This document shows, in pieces, positions 18,715 to 27,708 of a stretch of 64,000 nt of DNA. The translations under genes and the position numbers were made by a program. Below the pieces are notes generated by a model, which saw only the letters and a list, made by a program, of their open reading frames with translations, searched no databases and was not told where the DNA came from. Position 1 is the first letter of the stretch. Every line of letters begins with the position of its first letter. The DNA is taken from the NCBI GenBank assembly GCA_030538115.1, contig JAUNUP010000005.1, forward strand, positions 9,369 to 73,368, given 5' to 3'. Source of the DNA: Dermatophilus congolensis. Its GTDB lineage: Bacteria > Actinomycetota > Actinomycetes > Actinomycetales > Dermatophilaceae.

Positions 18715-19560
18715 ATGACAACTCCTGCTTCGATCTCGGGCCTCGACATGTTCTTGTGGGTGGTGTTTCCGTACATCACGATCACGATCTTCTGGGTCGG
18801 CATCGTGTGGCGGTACAAGACCGACAAGTACGGCTGGACCTCGCGCAGCTCGCAGATGTACTCGGGCGGCAACCTGATCCGGTGGGCGTCGCCGCTGTTC
18901 CACGTCGGCATTCTCATGGTCTTCGCAGGTCATCTACTGGGCCTGATGATCCCGAAGACGTGGACCGGTGCGGTGGGCGTGAGCGACAACATGTACCACC
19001 TGCTCGCTGTCGGCGGCGGTATGACCGGCGGCATCATGGCCGTGGTCGGCATGCTGCTGCTCATCTACCGTCGGCGTACGACCGGCGGCGTGTTCCTCGC
19101 GACCACGAAGAACGACAAGCTCATGTACGTGCTGCTCGCGGTGCCGATCTTCCTCGGCTTCATCGCGGTGATCATCAACCAGATCATCCCCGGCGGGCAC
19201 GGGTACGACTACCGAGAGACGATCTCACCGTGGCTGCGGTCACTGTTCATTTTCCAGCCTCAGCCGGAGTTGATGGTCGGCGTTCCGCTGTCGTTCCAGT
19301 TGCACGTCATCGCCGCGTTCTTGCTGTTCGCAGCGCTGCCGTTCACGCGCCTCGTGCACGTGTTCTCGGCGCCGGTGCAGTACACGACCCGCCCGTACAT
19401 CGTGTACCGCGGCCGCGAGGCGGCGCACACGACGCGCCAGCCTGACCGTGGCTGGGAGCCGATTGTGGCCCCGATCTCGCTGCAGGACTCGCGATCGACG
19501 GCCCTCCACTCGGAGGCGCAAGACATGCGTCAGAGTCAAAACCCCCATCAACACAGCTGA
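18715..19560 (+). CDS. narI: Respiratory nitrate reductase, gamma (cytochrome b) subunit
   Basis: 281-aa integral membrane dihaem b subunit that takes electrons from quinol and anchors NarGH. Five hydrophobic segments are present. Candidate haem His residues lie in SPLFHVGI, FAGHLLGL and LQLHVIAAF-type contexts. The C-terminus extends to a hydrophilic tail after TRLVHVFSAP. It starts one base after narJ ends, and a perfect hairpin follows 22 bp after its stop. Confidence 0.96.
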   Translation: MTTPASISGLDMFLWVVFPYITITIFWVGIVWRYKTDKYGWTSRSSQMYSGGNLIRWASPLFHVGILMVFAGHLLGLMIPKTWTGAVGVSDNMYHLLAVGGGMTGGIMAVVGMLLLIYRRRTTGGVFLATTKNDKLMYVLLAVPIFLGFIAVIINQIIPGGHGYDYRETISPWLRSLFIFQPQPELMVGVPLSFQLHVIAAFLLFAALPFTRLVHVFSAPVQYTTRPYIVYRGREAAHTTRQPDRGWEPIVAPISLQDSRSTALHSEAQDMRQSQNPHQHS

Positions 19561-19582
19561 CGCGGCGCTCCTGCCCGTCTAT

Positions 19583-19617
19583 AGCGACCCCTTGCCTCTG
19601 TGAGGCAAGGGGTCGCT
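19583..19617 (+). terminator. Perfect hairpin ending the nar operon and facing the CRISPR array
   Basis: The inverted repeat AGCGACCCCTTGCCTC (19583-19598) and its exact complement (19602-19617) are separated by three bases. There is no long T-tract on either side. It stands between narI (plus) and the leader-distal end of the CRISPR array (transcribed from minus), so it may stop transcripts from both directions. Confidence 0.75.
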
Positions 19618-19625
19618 GACGTCAC

Positions 19626-22600
19626 CGGCCGACTCCGCTGGCGTGGGGCTGACCGATGCCCGAAGCAAGGGCCGCGATGTAGAGCGGGCACATCCCCGCT
19701 GGTGCGGGGCCGACACCCACGTGGGCCACGCGGGTTCGTCGCCGGGGGGCTCATCCCCGCTGGTGCGGGGCCGACGTGAGACGGCCTGCGTCTCGCTTGG
19801 CCCGCTCGGGCTCATCCCCGCGGGCGCGGGGCCGACCACCACGTGATCGACCCGGAGGTGTCCGGTGTCGGCTCATCCCCGCTGGCGCGGGGCCGACGAA
19901 CTCGATGTCTCGCTCGTAGTACGTGACGCGGGCTCATCCCCGCTAGCGCGGGGCCGACCCCATGCCCGCCGACCCGGACGACCGGCTCCTGGGCTCATCC
20001 CCGCTGGTGCGGGGCCGACGGCGCAGTAGCAGCCGCGACCGTGGCGGGGGTGGGCTCATTCCCGCTGGTGCGGGGCCGACAGTGGCCGCGTGTCCGGTGT
20101 CGGCGTCGTCCGGGGCTCATCCCCGCTGGTGCGGGGCCGACACTCCGGCGGGGGCGAAGTCGGCGATGACGAGGGGCTCATCCCCGCTGGTGCGGGGCCG
20201 ACCCGCTGCAGCTCGTCGTCGGCGAGGCGCTCGAGGGCTCATCCCCGCTGGTGCGGGGCCGACCGTCAATGGGCCAAACAAGCCGAGTTCGCCGAGGGCT
20301 CATCCCCGCTGGTGCGGGGCCGACGCCGCGAGGTCTCCTGGCCAGCCAAAGAGGGAGGGCTCATCCCCGCTGGTGCGGGGCCGACTATGGGCACTTGATC
20401 CGTGCTGATCGTGATGCGGGCTCATCCCCGCTGGTGCGGGGCCGACGTCCGGGTCACAATCAACGACAGACGGGGCCGGGGCTCATCCCCGCTGGTGCGG
20501 GGCCGACCGGGGGAGCGCACCCGCGCAAGGTCCTACCTCGGGCTCATCCCCGCTGGTGCGGGGCCGACCAATGCGAGCAATACCGCCGCCACAGGAACGA
20601 CGGCTCATCCCCGCTGGTGCGGGGCCGACCAAGTGCGCTTCCCCAACCTGGGGTCGGGCGTTGGGGCTCATCCCCGCTGGTGCGGGGCCGACCGGCGGGA
20701 AACGGTCGTGAGGTTTGCGGTCCTGGGCTCATCCCCGCTGGTGCGGGGCCGACGAGAACAGGTCAGGCCGCAGCGGCATGAGCCACGGCTCATCCCCGCT
20801 GGTGCGGGGCCGACGCTGAGGGGATGATGCCGAAGGCTGCGGCAGAGGGCTCATCCCCGCTGGTGCGGGGCCGACATCTCCTGGCTGCCTTGCCATTGCG
20901 ACCACCAGGGCTCATCCCCGCCGCTCCGCTGGCCGACGACATGGGCTCATCCCCGCTGGTGCGGGGCCGACGTTGTGGTCGGAACCCTCGCCGTGACGGT
21001 CGTGGGCTCATCCCCGCTGGTGCGGGGCCGACCCATGCGGCAAGTTGACATGACTTACCGCATGCGGGCTCATCCCCGCTGGTGCGGGGCCGACGTGCGG
21101 GCGAACACGGGAGCGACGGGCGCGGAGGGCTCATCCCCGCTGGTGCGGGGCCGACTCGGACGTCTGCCGGCCGGCAGGGTCGCGGTAGGGCTCATCCCCG
21201 CTGGTGCGGGGCCGACGTGCTCGTGGAGATCGAGGACGCCGACGGTGGGGGCTCATCCCCGCTGGTGCGGGGCCGACGGCCTGCAGGTCGGCCCCATGCC
21301 GAGCCTCTGGGGCTCATCCCCGCTGGTGCGGGGCCGACTGCGACACGTCCTGCACGGACCCTTGGGCCTTGGGCTCATCCCCGCTGGTGCGGGGCCGACG
21401 GCGTTCCGCGACTCCTCGCGGAGGACTCCGCCGGCTCATCCCCGCTGGTGCGGGGCCGACGTGTTGCCGGGGTGGCTGCACTGCCTGCTGATGGGCTCAT
21501 CCCCGCTGGTGCGGGGCCGACCATGCTCGGCCTCCTGCTTCGCGGATTCGCTTGGGCTCATCCCCGCTGGTGCGGGGCCGACGGCAAGGTCATCGCGCCC
21601 ACGGATCCGATTCCGGGCTCATCCCCGCTGGTGCGGGGCCGACGCGGAGCCTTGCGTCATCGGCCCGAGCGCCGTGGGCTCATCCCCGCTGGTGCGGGGC
21701 CGACCTACTCGGGTGTCAACAAGTTCGGGTTGCCGCGGGCTCATCCCCGCTGGTGCGGGGCCGACGGTGGCGGGCGTGACCCCGAGGCAGACTCAGAGGG
21801 CTCATCCCCGCTGGTGCGGGGCCGACTACCCCGGATTCAAGTTCAAGCACTGGGGCAAGGGCTCATCCCCGCTGGTGCGGGGCCGACGGTGTTGCCGCCT
21901 TCGAAGGGTGCGATGGCGAGGGCTCATCCCCGCTGGTGCGGGGCCGACTACGACTACCGGCCCGTCCGCCCCACCGGGAAGGGCTCATCCCCGCTGGTGC
22001 GGGGCCGACGGTGGGTGCGACTCGCGTCCTACACCCCGGTTGGGCTCATCCCCGCTGGTGCGGGGCCGACTCAGCCCGTCAATACGACACCTGTTGATGC
22101 CCGGGCTCATCCCCGCTGGTGCGGGGCCGACTCGCGCGAGCAGATGGTCGCCGCCGGTGGCGGGGGCTCATCCCCGCTGGTGCGGGGCCGACGCAGAGCA
22201 TCCCGAGCAGCGTCACTGACCCGCCGGCTCATCCCCGCTGGTGCGGGGCCGACAGAACAGCCGCGTCGGTCTTGATGCCTCGTTCGGGCTCATCCCCGCT
22301 GGTGCGGGGCCGACCGCAACAGGGCCGCGACCACGGGAGGGACACGGGGCTCATCCCCGCTGGTGCGGGGCCGACGCAGCCGTCCGCAGTCTGGTCAGTG
22401 GGCGACGGGGCTCATCCCCGCTGGTGCGGGGCCGACGTGGTCTGTGCAGGCATCGGGCTCGTCCCGGCGGGCTCATCCCCGCTGGTGCGGGGCCGACGCG
22501 GCGGGCCCCGCGTTGTACGCCCGCAGCGCCGGCTCATCCCCGCTGGTGCGGGGCCGACCTCGGGGTGTCCGTGTACGACGGGCAGGGCAAGGGCTCATCC

Positions 22601-23110
22601 CCGCTGGTGCGGGGCCGACGACACAGTCCAGATCAGCCCACAGGTGGGCCCGGGCTCATCCCCGCTGGTGCGGGGCCGACTCCACGCGCACCAACTCGGC
22701 TGCGCCCGCGCCGGGCTCATCCCCGCTGGTGCGGGGCCGACGCCGTCGTGATCGGCGTGGCGATGTCGACAGTGGGCTCATCCCCGCTGGTGCGGGGCCG
22801 ACGCCCTTCACGCACAGGCGCGTGTCGAGGTTGTGGGCTCATCCCCGCTGGTGCGGGGCCGACGCGACTTTCGCGACGAGGGTCGCGGTGGTCTCGGGCT
22901 CATCCCCGCTGGTGCGGGGCCGACGCTGCGCGGTGATCGCAGTCGCCTGGTCCACGAGGGGCTCATCCCCGCTGGTGCGGGGCCGACCTGGTCACGAGCG
23001 CGGACGGTTGGCGGGGCCTGTGGCTCATCCCCGCTGGTGCGGGGCCGACCCAGATATGGAGAACATCATGCAATGCGAATGGGGCTCATCCCCGCTGGTG
23101 CGGGGCCGAC
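19626..23110 (-). CRISPR. Type I-E CRISPR array, 58 repeats (two degenerate), transcribed on minus strand
   Basis: A 28-bp repeat recurs with a 61-bp period. On the plus strand it begins GGCTCATC, continues with the stem CCCCGC-TGGT-GCGGGG and ends CCGAC; its reverse complement has the orientation of the E. coli I-E repeat. Repeat starts run from 19687 every 61 bp to 23083, with spacers of 33 bp. Exceptions are 35-bp spacers before the repeats at 20665 and 22960, 34-bp spacers before those at 21067 and 23022, and an aberrant unit at 20909-20943. I count 56 good repeats, one aberrant repeat and one strongly decayed terminal repeat at 19626-19653. Variants in loop and stem (starts 19687, 19809, 19870, 19931, 20053) cluster at the low-coordinate end, so that end is oldest and the leader is near 23111. 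No spacer was matched to a target. Confidence 0.98.
20909..20943 (-). repeat. Aberrant repeat with 6-bp spacer inside the array
   Basis: Between the repeats at 20848 and 20944 the spacing is 96 bp instead of 61. After a normal 33-bp spacer comes a 29-bp repeat-like segment at 20909-20937. It keeps GGCTCATCCCCGC and GGCCGAC, but its middle is rearranged to CGCTCCGCT, so the central stem is broken. Only 6 bp follow before the next perfect repeat. It looks like a deletion or mis-integration scar and probably does not give a functional crRNA on one side. Confidence 0.8.
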
Positions 23111-23153
23111 CTTGTTGACCTGCGTTGACCGTACGCCATGCGTACTGTTTGCA
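23111..23153 (-). promoter_or_regulatory. CRISPR leader between cas2 and first repeat
   Basis: Only 43 bp separate the cas2 stop from the first repeat. The segment has two direct copies of GTTGACC (23114-23120 and 23124-23130) beside the first repeat and a 6-3-6 inverted repeat, GTACGC-CAT-GCGTAC, at 23131-23145. These are plausible recognition elements for spacer integration or array transcription. The array promoter may extend into the end of cas2. Confidence 0.6.
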
Positions 23154-23504
23154 TCACTTTCGTCGCTGGTTCGCGCGTCGGCGGCGGGAGGCGTGGCTCC
23201 AGCCGGGGCGTCGTTTGGGGGCGTCAGTTTCGTCGGTGGGGCGGAGCATCAGGGTCACTCCATCGACATCGATGGGGGTCCATTCGTGACGGTGGACTCG
23301 GAAGTCGAGGCCCTGCTCGCCGTTGGTGCTGAACACCATGACGGCTTTGCCGTCCTTGACCATCTCCAGCACTCGCAGCCAGAGTTCGTCGCGGATGCGG
23401 GCGTTGACTTTGCCGACGAACACGCCGGCGCTGATCTCCAGGAGCCAGCGGGTCAGGAAGCCGCGCAGCCCTGCGGGGCAGGCCGTGAGAACGATGACTA
23501 CCAC
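23154..23504 (-). CDS. cas2e: Type I-E CRISPR-associated endoribonuclease/adaptation protein Cas2
   Basis: 116-aa Cas2e subunit of the Cas1-Cas2 integrase. The core VLTACPAGLRGFLTRWLLEI is the family start, followed by GVFVGKVNARIRDELW. The C-terminus is a basic tail rich in Arg. The GTG start at 23504 overlaps the end of cas1 by 7 bp. It is the last cas gene before the leader. In I-E systems its role is structural, holding two Cas1 dimers and the prespacer. Confidence 0.95.
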   Translation of the reverse strand: MVVIVLTACPAGLRGFLTRWLLEISAGVFVGKVNARIRDELWLRVLEMVKDGKAVMVFSTNGEQGLDFRVHRHEWTPIDVDGVTLMLRPTDETDAPKRRPGWSHASRRRRANQRRK

Positions 23505-24475
23505 GGGACGTCATCCTCACCGCCGGAAGGCTCATCACCGTATGAGACGCCGCTCGCAACGGTGCGAAGGCCTCCGTCCCAGAGTTCGACGACATCCCAC
23601 TCGTGAATTGCTTCCTCGCCATCCTCATCGTGGCTTCCGCCGAGCAGCACTTGGATGTCGCGGGCGCAGCGGGTGAGCAGGCGCATATCGTGGATCGTGT
23701 CGCGCATCCGGTGCCGCACGGCCGGCTCAATGTCCTCGGGCGCTTGCGCTGTGACCGCGAAAGCCACCGGGATGGCCGTCTCGGCCTTGTACAGGTCAGC
23801 GATGTCGTACACGAATGACCGGTCGTGCCCGGTATGCACGACACCGAGCCCGGGAGAGCAGCCGAGCGCGACCACGACCGCGTGCACCACGCCGTACAGG
23901 CAGGTCGTCGCGACCGACAGGGCCTTGTTGATGTCGTCGGAGGCCTCGAAATCGTCCGGTCGGTAGTCGCGGCGCTTCCACTCGACTCCGAACTCGCGCG
24001 CGGCCGCCACGTACGCGTTCCGCACCCGCGCGCCCTCCTTGCCGCGGAGCGCCTGCATAGTCAGGCCGGATACGTCCTCACCTGGGAACCGCATCTCGTA
24101 CATGGCGCGAGCCACCTCCAGCCGTCGCGACCGGTTGGTAACCATCGCCGCCTGCCGCTCCAGCCACCGCGACGAACGCGACAACGTGCGCCCATGCGCG
24201 TAGTAGCGAACGCCCTGCTCGCCGACCCAGACCGTGGTGGCTCCGGAGTCGGCGATCACCATCATGGCCTGATGGGTGACGGTCGTGCCCGGGCCGAGGA
24301 GCAGCGCGCCGATCATCGCCGACGGGATGTGGACCGTTCCCCGCTCGTCCTGAACCGTGATCGCGTTGGCGTCCCGGTGTACACGGCCGCGTTCGATGTA
24401 GACAAAGCTGAGCCGGTCCCTGACCCGACCGAGCTCACGAATATCGCTCGGTCGGGCGCCTGGGATCGGCCTCAT
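23498..24475 (-). CDS. cas1e: Type I-E CRISPR-associated integrase Cas1
   Basis: 325-aa Cas1 that catalyses spacer integration. Metal ligands matching E. coli Glu141, His208 and Asp221 are seen in RGKEGARVRNAY, VVHTGHDRSF and VYDIADLYK. The ATG at 24475 overlaps the cas6e stop (ATGA). An open frame continues upstream through cas6e but has no supported start. The C-terminal tail past the conserved core is acidic (SGGEDDVPW), as in many actinobacterial copies. Confidence 0.96.
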   Translation of the reverse strand: MRPIPGARPSDIRELGRVRDRLSFVYIERGRVHRDANAITVQDERGTVHIPSAMIGALLLGPGTTVTHQAMMVIADSGATTVWVGEQGVRYYAHGRTLSRSSRWLERQAAMVTNRSRRLEVARAMYEMRFPGEDVSGLTMQALRGKEGARVRNAYVAAAREFGVEWKRRDYRPDDFEASDDINKALSVATTCLYGVVHAVVVALGCSPGLGVVHTGHDRSFVYDIADLYKAETAIPVAFAVTAQAPEDIEPAVRHRMRDTIHDMRLLTRCARDIQVLLGGSHDEDGEEAIHEWDVVELWDGGLRTVASGVSYGDEPSGGEDDVPW

Positions 24476-25128
24476 CGCGGCCTGGCCAGTGTCATGAGAC
24501 CGCAGCCATACGCCTTCGCTCGGCCCATGCCGCCGGTCATGGCGGCCCGCAGCGCCTCGGGATCGGTCACGGTGAGCACTCCGTCGAATCGCGCCCGCGA
24601 GATCGTCACGCGGCGCCGTGCGCTCCCGTCGACCTCTCGCCGATTGAACTCGTCGCGGACTCGGCCGGTGACGCGGACGCCGTTCGGGGAACCGGCGAGG
24701 GTGAAACCCCAACGGGCGGACTTGTCCCGCAACCATTGCTGCTGGTCAGCTTCTGTCGAGCACGGGACGACCTTGCCGCGCTCGCCCTCGCCGGCCGGAA
24801 TCACCCGGACGGGATTCGCGGTCAACCGGAATCGCCACGTCTGCTCGGCTTGGAGACGACCCAAGAACTCCCCGTAGGTGGTCGTGTCCCACGTGGCCGT
24901 CGTCGGCCATCCTGCCTGCTCGACCAGATGAGTCAGGTCCGGGCGGGCGGCCCCCACAATGTAGAGCGTGTACTCGTGCCGTGACGGTGAGTCGAGCCGC
25001 CACAGCGGCCGCACATCCACCCCGGCCGGATAAGCCGCCATCACCGCCGCATGCATCCGCTGCGGCGAACCCAGCAGGCGCCTCGTGCCCTCCCGGGCGG
25101 GATTTAACTGAAATCTGCTCAAGTACAC
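24472..25128 (-). CDS. cas6e: Type I-E crRNA-processing endoribonuclease Cas6e (CasE)
   Basis: 218-aa RAMP nuclease that cuts pre-crRNA at the repeat hairpin and stays on the crRNA 3' end in Cascade. The N-terminal ferredoxin strand YLSRFQLNP, the candidate catalytic His in RMHAAVMAAYP (equivalent to His26 of E. coli CasE) and the glycine-rich loop GMGRAKAYGCGLM are visible. The GTG start at 25128 overlaps cas5e by 10 bp. Confidence 0.95.
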   Translation of the reverse strand: MYLSRFQLNPAREGTRRLLGSPQRMHAAVMAAYPAGVDVRPLWRLDSPSRHEYTLYIVGAARPDLTHLVEQAGWPTTATWDTTTYGEFLGRLQAEQTWRFRLTANPVRVIPAGEGERGKVVPCSTEADQQQWLRDKSARWGFTLAGSPNGVRVTGRVRDEFNRREVDGSARRRVTISRARFDGVLTVTDPEALRAAMTGGMGRAKAYGCGLMTLARPR

Positions 25129-25886
25129 GGCACTCCACCCGCCTCAGCCATGAAGTCGGGCTCATCGGCCACGACGATGCCCACGCTCGTGGAATCCCCG
25201 CTGCCTTCCGGGTGACGCGGCCTCCGGCCCTTCGGGTTCGGCTTCGGGATGGGATCCAGCGACGTCACCTCGCGCCACGAGTACTCGCGGCGTTCAGGGT
25301 TCCAGCTCTGCGGAACGTCCCGAACGACGTCGGGCAGGCCCTCGCTCGGTCCGACCGCATCCACGAAGGCCTCCAAGTACACGTCCCCCTCACTGAGCCG
25401 GCGGCGGTACCACTTCGCGGCCTGCCACTCGACTGTCGTCAGGGCATCCTCCAGCGGCGCGTGTTCGACCCCGAGGAGAACCTGTCCCTCGGGCGGGCAA
25501 GATCTCCGCCCGAGGTACAGCGGAAATGCAGGGGATTGCACCGCATCCGCCAGGCCGGTGATCAACGCGTCGTTGCCTTCGACTGCGGCCACGAATACCG
25601 CATCCGCGATGTAGTACCGGTAGGAGAGGGGCATGGACACCCCGTCGTTCCACCGGTGCGCGGTCTGGAAGTCCCGCACCAGGCACCCCGGCTGGTCGAC
25701 CCGCACCCCGAATCTGGTCGCGACCAGATCCTCGATCGGGTCGGTACGCCTGCGCCCTTGCGCGGCCGCGAGCAGTCCGAGCACACCGCTCTTGGTCGGC
25801 TCCGTGCGGGTGTGCCTGCGGGTGAATCGGCTCGAATCACCCCACGCCTGCAGCGGACCCGCCAATCGCAGCAGCAGAACCGACAT
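25119..25886 (-). CDS. cas5e: Type I-E Cascade subunit Cas5e (CasD)
   Basis: 255-aa RAMP subunit that caps the crRNA 5' handle. The family N-terminus LLLRLAGPLQAWGDSSRF is followed by the basic RRHTRTEPTKSGVLGLLAAA segment. The ATG at 25886 shares one base with the cas7 stop (TGATG). An open frame extends about 40 residues upstream but lies inside cas7 and is not used. Confidence 0.95.
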   Translation of the reverse strand: MSVLLLRLAGPLQAWGDSSRFTRRHTRTEPTKSGVLGLLAAAQGRRRTDPIEDLVATRFGVRVDQPGCLVRDFQTAHRWNDGVSMPLSYRYYIADAVFVAAVEGNDALITGLADAVQSPAFPLYLGRRSCPPEGQVLLGVEHAPLEDALTTVEWQAAKWYRRRLSEGDVYLEAFVDAVGPSEGLPDVVRDVPQSWNPERREYSWREVTSLDPIPKPNPKGRRPRHPEGSGDSTSVGIVVADEPDFMAEAGGVPCT

Positions 25887-27010
25887 CAGTCGCCTGCCTT
25901 CTCCGCCGTGACTGTCCGCACGCGATCGACCAGTTCGTCCAGGGTCATTCGTTCGCCGAGCGCATCCAGGGCCGAGGCGGCCGGTCCTCCGCGCGTCACC
26001 CACGTGGCCTGTGGTGCGGCCACGAACTCGCCCTGGGCCTTGGCGTGCGCCGCGAGCTGTTCGCAGGAGGCGCGCACGAATCCCTGGGGGCCGGGCGGCA
26101 CCGCCTCCTCGAAGGCGCCAACCAGGCTCACCGGCTGCATGTCGCGGACCATCACTACGACACCGTCGGGCAGCGTCCGGTTGCCGAACGCGTTCTGCTT
26201 GCCGGTCGGCATGCTCGTCACGAATGCCCGGGTAAAGGCGGCAGCGGCCTCCCCCGCAGCCTCGGCGTTCTCAAGGTTCGCCGCCAGCCCCGCGACGTTG
26301 ATGCTGGCGAACCGGTAGAGAGTCGAGGACGAAAACTCGACGGTACCGATCATGCCGGCCCCCGTATCTGCGGCGGGGTTCTCGTCATCGACGGCCGTGT
26401 AGTAGTCGTCTTCGATATCGGCTGCATGCGTGCTCAAGGCGTGAGCGACCTGCACAGCGGCATCGACGTTGATGTCGGCGTCGTTGGCGACCATGCGACC
26501 GAACAGGGCGAGGTCGATGCCGTTTCCGCCCTTCATGACCTCCTTGACGGCCTTCTTGTCGAGTGCTCCGTCTCCGGCGGCCAAATCCGCGAGCCGATCG
26601 GCCTGGGTGGCGCTGATGAACAGCAAGTACTCGCTCTGTCCCGCAGGCTCGGGCGCACCCTCATCGGCCTTCTTGCGTGGCTTCTCCACCTTCATTCCCA
26701 GCGCCTTGATGACCTCCTCCGCACGGGCGTACGCCGCCGTGAGCGCTCCCGCATCATCAACGGCACTGCCGCGGCGGGCGAGGATGCGGTTTCCGATCAG
26801 TTCGACCAGACGCTTGGTCCGGCGGCTCAACCTGGACACGTCCACGAGATCGTCGAAGTCGCGGCGGGTAGCGCGCTTCCATGCCTGGCTGCTAACACGT
26901 GCTCGCTGCACGCCGCCGTAGACCGCCGTCTTCGGTGCTCCGGTGTCGTCGCGGTTGATGTTGCTCGGGGGCAGCGTCTGGATGATGTGGAAGTCGATGA
27001 ATGTCGGCAC
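25886..27010 (-). CDS. cas7e: Type I-E Cascade backbone subunit Cas7e (CasC)
   Basis: 374-aa subunit; six copies form the Cascade backbone along the crRNA. The N-terminus DFHIIQTLPPSNINRDD and the segment GGVQRARVSSQAWKRATR are diagnostic for CasC/Cse4. An insertion rich in charged residues (KPRKKADEGAPEP) lies in the thumb region. The gene begins 9 bp after cse2. Confidence 0.96.
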   Translation of the reverse strand: MPTFIDFHIIQTLPPSNINRDDTGAPKTAVYGGVQRARVSSQAWKRATRRDFDDLVDVSRLSRRTKRLVELIGNRILARRGSAVDDAGALTAAYARAEEVIKALGMKVEKPRKKADEGAPEPAGQSEYLLFISATQADRLADLAAGDGALDKKAVKEVMKGGNGIDLALFGRMVANDADINVDAAVQVAHALSTHAADIEDDYYTAVDDENPAADTGAGMIGTVEFSSSTLYRFASINVAGLAANLENAEAAGEAAAAFTRAFVTSMPTGKQNAFGNRTLPDGVVVMVRDMQPVSLVGAFEEAVPPGPQGFVRASCEQLAAHAKAQGEFVAAPQATWVTRGGPAASALDALGERMTLDELVDRVRTVTAEKAGD

Positions 27011-27019
27011 GGGGTCTCC

Positions 27020-27691
27020 TCAGTGGGTGTCGGTGGGGTTGGCGGGCGTATCGGGGGTGGCGTCGGCACCGTCGCCAGGGCTCACGAGGCGGCGCAGGTC
27101 CCGCCCCCAGGCGAGCCGGACTCCGGGGGCGAGGGCGGGGTCGGACAGACGGCGCAGGTCACGGGCGAGCAGGCCGTAGTCCAGCCCGATACCGGGTGAG
27201 GCCGAACGCATCAGTGTCAGCAAGGACCGGAGCGAGCCCAGCCGCCGCGCCGGGGTGACTGCGGTGCCGATGACCTGGAACTTCTTGACCACACCGGGGC
27301 TGAGCGGCTCGCGCTCACCAGCACGCTGTCGGGCCAGGTCCCGCACGCCCTGCCCGAACCGACGGCCCAGGACGTGCATCGGCTCAGTCCGCGACTGCTG
27401 GTGCACTGCGTACAGGCAGAGCGCAGCGTGCGCCGCTGATTCGTACGGTGTGGGCGTTTGCGACCCCGGCTTCGTGAGCCCCTCGGGAATCTCCCCCAGG
27501 ACGAATTCCCACAGGGCCGGGTCGTCGCCCGGAAGCCGCGGGTCGGCGCGCCGCAGCGCTGCCATCGTGCCTGCCGCGAACGCGGTCGGTTGGGTTCCTC
27601 CGCGCGCGTACTGCTGCTGGAGTGTGACGACGCGCCGTCGGACGTAATCGACGAGCACGTCGTCGCGCGACTCACGAATCTCGTTGTTCAT
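27020..27691 (-). CDS. cse2: Type I-E Cascade small subunit Cse2 (CasB)
   Basis: 223-aa mostly helical Cse2/CasB subunit, present as a dimer in Cascade, where it stabilises the R-loop. Recognised from the pattern AALRRADPRLPGDDPALWEF near residue 45 and the late GLDYGLLARDLRRL segment, and from its position between cse1 and cas7. The ATG at 27691 is preceded by a GGAGAC ribosome-binding site. The C-terminal tail is Pro/Thr/Asp-rich. Confidence 0.93.
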   Translation of the reverse strand: MNNEIRESRDDVLVDYVRRRVVTLQQQYARGGTQPTAFAAGTMAALRRADPRLPGDDPALWEFVLGEIPEGLTKPGSQTPTPYESAAHAALCLYAVHQQSRTEPMHVLGRRFGQGVRDLARQRAGEREPLSPGVVKKFQVIGTAVTPARRLGSLRSLLTLMRSASPGIGLDYGLLARDLRRLSDPALAPGVRLAWGRDLRRLVSPGDGADATPDTPANPTDTH

Positions 27692-27708
27692 GCCGTCTCC
27701 TCGCTCGG

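Noticed and set aside
20975..22275. Long open frames across the array encoding repeats such as GSSPLVRGR and AHPRWCGAD
   Set aside because: They are produced by the 61-bp CRISPR period, occur in several frames at once, and lack ribosome-binding sites.
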